The notes under the pieces: generated by a model
Databases searched by the model: none
Seen by the model: the letters and a program-made list of their open reading frames with translations, nothing else
Told to the model about the DNA's origin: nothing
Program-made: the position numbers and the translations under genes
NCBI GenBank assembly: GCA_964362485.1
Contig: CAYIEX010000104.1
Span: 1-5,163, forward strand
Source of the DNA: CAMAVK01 sp964362485
Lineage (GTDB): Archaea > Nanobdellota > Nanobdellia > Woesearchaeales > GW2011-AR9
Length of the DNA: 5,163 nucleotides
Direction: 5' to 3'
Shown: piece after piece, positions 1 through 2,915 of the stretch
Position numbering within the stretch: position 1 is the first letter of the stretch
Layout: each line of letters opens with the position of its first letter

Positions 1-285
1 ATCTTCTGGCCGCAATTCTGAAAAATAATTTGTCGTATTCGGAAATTGGATCACCAATTCATACTCAATTTTCATTGAGCACACATGAGTAATCGTTGGG
101 GAAATGGACTTATTTATAAATCTTTCTGTTTGACCTTCTCTCGATAGAATCGTATAACCAAGAGTAAAAAGCAGATCAGAAAGTAACCGTTCCAATACAG
201 AAATTGTAATAGGGTCATTGATAGTTATTGACATCTGACGCATCGTTTCACAGAGTCCCACACATGATTCAAAACACAGTACCAC
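1..285 (-). CDS. Hypothetical protein, 5' part only (runs off left edge)
   Basis: An open frame of 95 codons runs from GTG at 285 to the window edge without a stop; an in-frame TAG lies directly upstream at 288-286. I do not recognise the family. The product has a helical-looking stretch (VLERLLSDLLFTLGY), then a strand-like segment (MKIEYELVIQF), and ends at the edge with NYFSELRPED. There is no signal peptide. Start choice is uncertain. GTG 285 sits 25-26 bases below a TATA-like octamer (307-314), matching the leaderless pattern of other genes here, but it gives a cysteine-rich N-terminus. ATG 243 and ATG 234 are in-frame alternatives and neither has a clear Shine-Dalgarno. ATG 75 is a further in-frame Met with a TATA-like sequence at 113-120, but the upstream codons read as protein. 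The frame is probably real because such a long open stretch is unlikely in AT-rich DNA; its function is unknown. Confidence 0.6.
   Translation of the reverse strand, partial: MVLCFESCVGLCETMRQMSITINDPITISVLERLLSDLLFTLGYTILSREGQTERFINKSISPTITHVCSMKIEYELVIQFPNTTNYFSELRPED
113..129. repeat. 17-bp copy of the eL41 promoter sequence
   Basis: TTTATAAATCTTTCTGT at 113-129 is identical to 1563-1579 and in the same orientation. Here it lies inside the left-edge gene, where the minus strand codes for TERFIN. It may be an internal minus-strand promoter placing a start near position 90, just above the in-frame ATG 75, or a chance match. Confidence 0.6.
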
Positions 286-306
286 CTAATTTATCGTCGA
301 TGTAAT

Positions 307-314
307 TAAATAAA
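307..314 (-). promoter_or_regulatory. TATA-like box for the left-edge gene
   Basis: The minus strand reads TTTATTTA, centred 25-26 bases upstream of GTG 285. This is the spacing expected for an archaeal TATA box and a leaderless transcript. The assignment is inferred from spacing only, and the region is AT-rich enough for chance matches. Confidence 0.35.
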
Positions 315-431
315 AATTACCCGTATTCAATCCTCCCCCGACCCATCAACCAGATAATTTTTAACCAATCCAAAGAAGTGAACAATACCCATTCATTGGA
401 TAAATTGTAATCGAAAAAACTTAATCACTTT

Positions 432-453
432 TTTTCATTAGATTTTCATTAGA
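432..453. repeat. Perfect tandem 11-bp repeat
   Basis: TTTTCATTAGA occurs twice back to back at 432-442 and 443-453. On the minus strand each copy contains ATGAAAA. It may be a binding-site pair for a regulator, or simple slippage in AT-rich DNA; nothing decides between them. Confidence 0.7.
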
Positions 454-456
454 ATT

Positions 457-473
457 AATTATTAAGAATAATT
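457..473. repeat. Inverted repeat, 7-bp arms, AAG spacer
   Basis: AATTATT-AAG-AATAATT is a perfect 7-bp inverted repeat with a 3-base spacer. A related palindrome with the same spacer lies at 2660-2674 and has a compensating base-pair change. It could be an operator or a weak hairpin. Confidence 0.6.
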
Positions 474-515
474 TGATTTTATCATCAATAACAACACATC
501 TAAAAGATAAAGAGA

Positions 516-528
516 GTGAAAATTTCAC
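516..528. repeat. Short palindrome, possible operator
   Basis: GTGAAA-A-TTTCAC is a 6-bp perfect inverted repeat with a single central base, the shape of a dimeric repressor site. It lies about 110 bases upstream of the lipoprotein TATA-like box, which is far for a classical operator. Confidence 0.35.
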
Positions 529-572
529 GAATTGAACTATTAAATAGCAAAGAAATGATTCAAATTACCGGT

Positions 573-596
573 CACCCCCCACCACCGCCCCCCTCC
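573..596. other. C-rich tract (G-rich on minus strand), possible quadruplex
   Basis: Within very AT-rich DNA, 573-596 is nearly all C on the plus strand, with two runs of six C separated by ACCACCG. The minus strand therefore has two runs of six G and two GG pairs, enough for a G-quadruplex on paper. It lies 70-90 bases upstream of the lipoprotein start. Formation of a quadruplex is inference. Confidence 0.5.
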
Positions 597-626
597 AAAA
601 TAGTTGTAACTTTTAAGGGACACCAT

Positions 627-642
627 TAGAACGATTTATTAA
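627..642 (+). promoter_or_regulatory. Putative archaeal promoter of the lipoprotein gene
   Basis: A TATA-like octamer TTTATTAA at 635-642 is preceded by a purine-rich, BRE-like AGAACGA. Its centre is about 26 bases upstream of ATG 665, so transcription would start at or next to the start codon. There is no Shine-Dalgarno before 665, which fits a leaderless mRNA. Confidence 0.5.
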
Positions 643-664
643 TCAGATTGTAATTTAAGAATTT

Positions 665-1228
665 ATGAAATATTTACTTCCACTGGCATTCATCGTAGCA
701 TGCAGCGGACCCACACCACAATCCGAAAACAAAAGCACCTTAGAGAATACTATTGTAGAAGGATATGATCTCGCAAAATGCTCAGGCGGAAGACTCTCTG
801 AAAGATTGACTTTAGGACAAATTCCGGAGGAAATAAGAGAAAGAGAGCAAACAGGCAGACCAAGATATAACTCTAAAAGTGATGCAATCAAAATTACATC
901 GTGCGATAACGTATGCGTAGCAGCTAGAATGAATGATGCCATTAACAGCGGAGGGAAAGTTACTGGAAAACCAAGTAAATATCTTAGAGAATTAAAACAC
1001 ACTCTTAGTACAGCTGCAGGCGCTCGATTAAGAAATCAACTTATACCACGCTATCACCAACTTGAATTCCCGACTGAACTAGCAGAAATAGAGCTAGAGA
1101 GAGTTTGGAATGCACCTGCTTCAACTCGATATAGTAGTATAGACCCACGATATCTTTGTGTTACTTTATCCCTTTCTCCTCAAGAGGATGCATCCGGCGA
1201 TTATTTACGTAGAGCATTTCAATTCTAA
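665..1228 (+). CDS. Putative small lipoprotein of unknown function
   Basis: The frame encodes 187 residues. The N-terminus MKYLLPLAFIVAC has a Lys followed by a short hydrophobic stretch and a lipobox-like IVAC with Cys13, so the product is probably exported and anchored in the membrane by a lipid on Cys13. The signal is short (12 residues), which lowers certainty. After it comes a polar, Ser/Thr/Asn-rich linker (about residues 14-30) and a mixed charged domain with four more cysteines (Cys39, Cys80, Cys84, Cys165) that could form disulfides outside the cell. Residues 80-84 are CDNVC. I recognise no family. The gene appears monocistronic: it has its own TATA-like box and converges with eL41, 135 bases separating the two stop codons. 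ATG 665 is favoured by TATA spacing and the lipobox. Confidence 0.6.
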   Translation: MKYLLPLAFIVACSGPTPQSENKSTLENTIVEGYDLAKCSGGRLSERLTLGQIPEEIREREQTGRPRYNSKSDAIKITSCDNVCVAARMNDAINSGGKVTGKPSKYLRELKHTLSTAAGARLRNQLIPRYHQLEFPTELAEIELERVWNAPASTRYSSIDPRYLCVTLSLSPQEDASGDYLRRAFQF

Positions 1229-1297
1229 TACCATCCTAATATTTATATCTCGGCTACATGAAGAACTATGAAACAGCATTCTAGAAACTACTACCCG

Positions 1298-1340
1298 AAA
1301 AAGAAACAACTATACAAAAAATGCACAAAAATAACAAAAA
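1298..1340 (-). terminator. Oligo-T terminator after eL41
   Basis: Read on the minus strand, four T tracts of five or six bases (at 1336-1340, 1327-1331, 1316-1321 and 1298-1302) follow the eL41 stop codon within 70 bases. Repeated U tracts without a strong hairpin are the usual archaeal termination signal. Confidence 0.6.
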
Positions 1341-1363
1341 TACCAGAGAAAAGAGATACAGCC

Positions 1364-1471
1364 TTATGCTGCTTGGATCTTACGTCTGCGTTTTGCTTTT
1401 TTGAGCTTCTTGCGTTGCCATTTCCAGCGCATTTGCCCTTTTTTCTTCCAACGTCGTGAACTTCGTTTCAT
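1364..1471 (-). CDS. rpl41e: Ribosomal protein eL41 (L41e)
   Basis: This 35-codon gene encodes an extremely basic peptide. From residue 14 it reads MRWKWQRKKLKKAKRRRK, followed by IQAA. eL41 in archaea and eukaryotes is a single short helix of about 25 residues with a start like MR-W/A-KW and alternating Lys/Arg runs, and it sits at the interface of the two ribosomal subunits. The match covers the whole family length, so the assignment is good despite the size. The N-terminal 13 residues (MKRSSRRWKKKGQ) are an extension. A start at the internal ATG 1432 would give a 22-residue form, closer to the classical length. ATG 1471 lies one base after the stop of a 21-codon upstream ORF and has no clear Shine-Dalgarno, so coupled translation is possible. 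A 63-codon frame on the opposite strand (1268-1459) is its antisense shadow. Oligo-T terminators follow. Confidence 0.7.
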   Translation of the reverse strand: MKRSSRRWKKKGQMRWKWQRKKLKKAKRRRKIQAA

Positions 1472-1495
1472 TTTATACCATTGATAAGTTCACGA
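1454..1495 (-). promoter_or_regulatory. Hairpin with eL41 start codon in its loop
   Basis: On the minus strand TCGTGAACTT (1495-1486) is a perfect 10-bp complement of AAGTTCACGA (1463-1454). The 22-base loop between them contains the eL41 ATG (1471-1469), and the 3' arm lies in eL41 codons 3-6. It is mutually exclusive with the upstream hairpin at 1488-1528 because both use the same 1488-1495 segment. A regulatory role is inferred. Confidence 0.5.
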
Positions 1496-1538
1496 TTTGA
1501 AAATCCCGAGATTTTCTTTTTCGTGAGCTTCGTTTCAT
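1473..1538 (-). CDS. 21-residue upstream ORF in the eL41 leader
   Basis: ATG 1538 opens a 21-codon frame (MKRSSRKRKSRDFQIVNLSM plus V) that ends with TAA one base before the eL41 start. Its first six residues, MKRSSR, are identical to those of the eL41 frame. The TATA box at 1563-1570 predicts transcription starting about two bases before this ATG, so it would be the first codon on a nearly leaderless mRNA. It could be a translated leader peptide that couples or regulates eL41 translation, or only a leftover of a local duplication. It is in a different frame from eL41, so a direct fusion needs a frameshift. Confidence 0.4.
   Translation of the reverse strand: MKRSSRKRKSRDFQIVNLSMV
1488..1528 (-). 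promoter_or_regulatory. Two-part hairpin in the eL41 leader
   Basis: The minus strand has GAAAATC-TCGG-GATTTTC (1516-1499), a perfect 7-bp stem with a 4-base loop. It is enclosed by GCTCACGA (1528-1521) and TCGTGAAC (1495-1488), which pair over 8 positions with one mismatch across a small A-rich internal loop. The 3' arm is shared with the competing hairpin over the eL41 start codon. Confidence 0.55.
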
Positions 1539-1562
1539 CTTTTGGGTTTGAGTTGTGACCTT

Positions 1563-1579
1563 TTTATAAATCTTTCTGT
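1563..1579 (-). promoter_or_regulatory. Archaeal promoter of the eL41 unit
   Basis: The minus strand reads ACAGAAAGATTTATAAA: a purine-rich BRE-like part followed directly by the TATA octamer TTTATAAA (1570-1563). Transcription would start near 1540, two bases before ATG 1538. It is the best TATA element in the window. The same 17 bases recur at 113-129. Confidence 0.6.
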
Positions 1580-1647
1580 GAGCTAAAACAAAAATGAAAC
1601 TTAAAATTCAGTTGTAAGACGAATAAATGATGAATAGAAGTTATCAG

Positions 1648-1652
1648 AAAAA
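1648..1652 (-). terminator. Possible oligo-T terminator after the methyltransferase
   Basis: A T5 tract on the minus strand lies about 75 bases after the methyltransferase stop. Further T tracts are found at 1590-1594 and 1585-1588, close to the eL41 promoter. They may separate the two units; the signal is weak. Confidence 0.3.
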
Positions 1653-1723
1653 CTTTTATCACCCCCAATTATTTCTATTGAGCATCCATAAGCAGTAGCC
1701 ACCAGTATATACAGTCGACTAGT

Positions 1724-2536
1724 TCAAGGTTTGCGCGCACACACAAACCAATCCCACATCCCTTTGTAATCCTTCAAATGTAAGACATCAGGATCTTCTA
1801 AAATTTCCCAAGGATAGCGAACCTTACGAATAGTAACCTCAACAAAACCAGCTTTACGTAATCGATGCTCTAATTCAAAAAGATAATAATGCTTTTGCCT
1901 GCAATCAACATATCCGACCGTCCCACGCATGAAATCAGGAGAGTAAAGGTCTAAATGTTCTTGCGCACTACCCCAAGCATCCACCTCTTTTTTTCCCTCT
2001 AATGATGCACTTTCATGAACAAGCATCGCGCGATATAATACTTGTTCCATTGAAGGGAAAATACCAAAAAACATCCCACCCCTCTTTAATACAGCAAAAC
2101 ACTGATCAATAACTTGAGTGCTATCTCTAACGGTGGGCAAAACTATGGAGTTAATTGCAATAGCAACATCAAATTGAGAATGGAACTCCGACAAATCACG
2201 CGCATCACGAACCAATAATTCAACATGGCCAACATCAGTTACTTTTTTTCGTGCAAGCTTAATCATCTTTGGTGAAAAATCAATTCCTACAACACGTTTA
2301 AAGCGAGCAGCAAGAATAGGAAGTAAGTTGCCCACACCACAGCCAATATCTATTACGGATAGAGAGGACGAATGAGGAACTTTATGATCAAGATACCAAA
2401 ACAATGGATTGCGTACACCTTTATCAAAAGGACTGACCACACCAGCAAAATAATTCTCCGCTGTTTTATCCCAGATGGCAGCATCTTTGGAAATAGATGA
2501 CCTACGTGAGGGAGAAACTTTTTTCAATTCTTCCAC
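1724..2536 (-). CDS. Class I SAM-dependent methyltransferase
   Basis: The 270-residue product has the Rossmann-like fold of class I methyltransferases, which transfer a methyl group from S-adenosylmethionine. Visible motifs are WDKTAENYF (22-30), typical of the UbiE/Methyltransf_11 type; motif I VIDIGCGVGN (61-70), which binds SAM; VVGIDFS (82-88) with the acidic Asp86 that usually contacts the ribose; DARDL (111-115); FDVAIAINS (122-130); and LKRGGMFFG (150-158). The C-terminal third is an additional region rich in aromatic residues and ends in FVCARKP. It is soluble with no signal peptide. The substrate cannot be told from sequence; small molecules or quinone-like lipids are common in this class, and neighbours give no hint. 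The start is GTG 2536; a TATA-like element is centred 25-26 bases upstream and an in-frame stop lies at 2560-2558. An ATG at 2541 is out of frame. Confidence 0.88.
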   Translation of the reverse strand: MEELKKVSPSRRSSISKDAAIWDKTAENYFAGVVSPFDKGVRNPLFWYLDHKVPHSSSLSVIDIGCGVGNLLPILAARFKRVVGIDFSPKMIKLARKKVTDVGHVELLVRDARDLSEFHSQFDVAIAINSIVLPTVRDSTQVIDQCFAVLKRGGMFFGIFPSMEQVLYRAMLVHESASLEGKKEVDAWGSAQEHLDLYSPDFMRGTVGYVDCRQKHYYLFELEHRLRKAGFVEVTIRKVRYPWEILEDPDVLHLKDYKGMWDWFVCARKP

Positions 2537-2556
2537 AACATCAAAAGAATAGAAAG

Positions 2557-2577
2557 ATTATATAATTGTTTCTTTTA
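2557..2577 (-). promoter_or_regulatory. Putative promoter of the methyltransferase gene
   Basis: The palindromic ATTATATAAT (2566-2557) is centred 25-26 bases upstream of GTG 2536 and preceded on the minus strand by A-rich AAAGAAAC, a reasonable BRE. The predicted start coincides with the GTG, which suggests a leaderless mRNA. On the plus strand the same site is preceded by AGAAAG, so it could also fire in the other direction. Confidence 0.55.
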
Positions 2578-2598
2578 AGATCTAAAGACCAGCGCTAC

Positions 2599-2620
2599 AA
2601 AAAATAAGTTCTCAAAAAAA
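2599..2620 (-). terminator. Oligo-T tracts upstream of the methyltransferase
   Basis: On the minus strand a T7 tract (2620-2614) and a T6 tract (2604-2599) follow just after the stop of the possible 41-residue ORF (2623) and just before the methyltransferase promoter. They would end a minus-strand transcript coming from the 2750-2800 region, which supports a separate small unit there. Confidence 0.45.
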
Positions 2621-2622
2621 CA

Positions 2623-2748
2623 TTATTTGCCAAAAATAAATGATGAGCAACCAAAACAGATTGTTAAGAACAATAGTAAGACTGGCACAGCGATTACTTT
2701 CTCGTCGGGGAGAGGAGAAATAGTAGGAAGATCGTAACAAACTTGCAT
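2623..2748 (-). CDS. Possible 41-residue membrane peptide
   Basis: ATG 2748 opens a 41-codon frame. The first 17 residues are polar with several prolines (MQVCYDLPTISPLPDEK). Residues 18-39 are strongly hydrophobic (VIAVPVLLLFLTICFGC and on), long enough for one membrane helix, and the peptide ends in GK. It has three cysteines (Cys4, Cys31, Cys34). Support comes from oligo-T tracts right after the stop, a minus-strand TATA-like sequence at 2821-2828 that would place the transcript start about 50 bases upstream, and a local rise in GC. Against it are the absence of a Shine-Dalgarno and the fact that T-rich DNA easily yields hydrophobic short frames. I do not recognise a family. The frame covers the inverted repeat at 2660-2674. 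Confidence 0.33.
   Translation of the reverse strand: MQVCYDLPTISPLPDEKVIAVPVLLLFLTICFGCSSFIFGK
2660..2674. repeat. Inverted repeat related to 458-472
   Basis: ATTGTT-AAG-AACAAT is a perfect 6-bp inverted repeat with an AAG spacer. It matches 458-472 at 13 of 15 positions, and the two differences are paired: A-T there, G-C here. It may be a shared operator or chance. Confidence 0.45.
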
Positions 2749-2820
2749 TACAATGAAAACTAAACGAACACTAGCATCACACGACACACATCAATAAAGT
2801 TTCGTAACAAAAAAAAACAA

Positions 2821-2828
2821 TTTATATA
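2821..2828 (+). promoter_or_regulatory. TATA-like box for the MurL-like gene
   Basis: TTTATATA preceded by A-rich AAAACAA fits a TATA box with BRE. The predicted start near 2850 gives a leader of about 60 bases before ATG 2912, unlike the leaderless genes here. The same bases read TATATAAA on the minus strand and could also serve the small ORF at 2623-2748. Confidence 0.45.
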
Positions 2829-2863
2829 GGAGTAAGTATTATTAGTACTAAAAAAAGTAAAAA

Positions 2864-2915
2864 ATGAATCAATGGTAAGAACCATATGACAATCATGATT
2901 TTTAAAAGAGGATGA
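2864..2915 (+). other. Chain of three overlapping short upstream ORFs
   Basis: The leader contains ATG 2864 (MNQW, stop at 2876-2878), ATG 2872 (MVRTI, stop at 2887-2889) and ATG 2886 (MTIMIFKRG, stop at 2913-2915). Each overlaps the next, and the last overlaps the main ATG 2912 as ATGA. This could couple translation, but in AT-rich DNA such short frames arise by chance. Confidence 0.35.
2907..2911 (+). promoter_or_regulatory. Shine-Dalgarno-like AGAGG that questions the start
   Basis: AGAGG abuts ATG 2912 with no spacing, too close to serve it. It lies 9 bases before GTG 2921 (codon 4 of the same frame), a better distance, so translation may start at GTG 2921. A second candidate, AGGTGA at 2935-2940, lies 13 bases before ATG 2954. 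Confidence 0.4.

Larger units (their letters stand above)
286..664. other. Intergenic region between divergent genes
   Basis: This 379-base stretch separates the left-edge minus gene from the plus-strand lipoprotein. It is very AT-rich except for two C-rich patches (331-343 and 573-596). It holds TATA-like boxes for both flanking genes, a perfect tandem 11-mer (432-453) and two short inverted repeats (457-473 and 516-528). Only short ORFs are present. The longest noted are a 24-codon plus-strand ORF at 555-629 with six consecutive prolines, and a 28-codon minus-strand ORF starting at 626 that is glycine-rich. Both merely translate the C-rich patch, so I do not call them genes. I see no tRNA or rRNA. 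Confidence 0.6.
1454..1541 (-). repeat. Direct repeat of about 21 bp around two start codons
   Basis: Positions 1454-1474 and 1521-1541 match over 21 bases with two differences (1460/1527 and 1472/1539), offset by 67 bases. On the minus strand both copies carry ATGAAACGAAG followed by YTCACGA, so both begin a frame with MKRSSR. This points to a local duplication of the gene start. Confidence 0.75.
2537..2911. other. Intergenic region between methyltransferase and MurL-like gene
   Basis: The 375 bases hold promoters for both divergent genes, the possible 41-residue ORF on the minus strand and a GC-richer island around 2680-2735. In that island TTCTC (2700-2704 region) can pair with GAGAA over a short loop, with a further TACT/AGTA pairing. 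A 10-mer, TCGTAACAAA, occurs twice (2732-2741 and 2802-2811). No tRNA is visible. An ATGATGA at 2639-2645 resembles a C box, but no CTGA D box follows at the right distance. Confidence 0.5.

Noticed and set aside
540..626. 28-codon glycine-rich minus-strand ORF
   Set aside because: It is also a reading of the same C/G-rich tract, and the nearest TATA-like box is only about 12 bases away.
555..629. 24-codon plus-strand ORF with six prolines
   Set aside because: It is only the translation of the C-rich tract and has no supporting signal.
286..664. CRISPR array or tRNA in the intergenic region
   Set aside because: The only tandem repeat has two 11-base units with no spacers, and no cloverleaf is visible.
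655..1002. 115-codon minus-strand frame opposite the lipoprotein gene
   Set aside because: It lies entirely across a better plus-strand gene with its own promoter and lipobox; it looks like a shadow.
1268..1459. 63-codon plus-strand frame
   Set aside because: It is antisense to the eL41 gene, its product is low-complexity and then hydrophobic, and it has no promoter or ribosome site.
1563..1665. Minus-strand GTG frame of about 33 codons after the methyltransferase, preceded by GGGGG
   Set aside because: It ends in the eL41 promoter and is dominated by T-rich hydrophobic codons; no promoter or homology is recognised.
2639..2645. ATGATGA resembling a C box of a C/D guide RNA
   Set aside because: No CTGA D or D' box follows within the usual distance, and a similar ATGATGA at 1626-1632 also lacks one.
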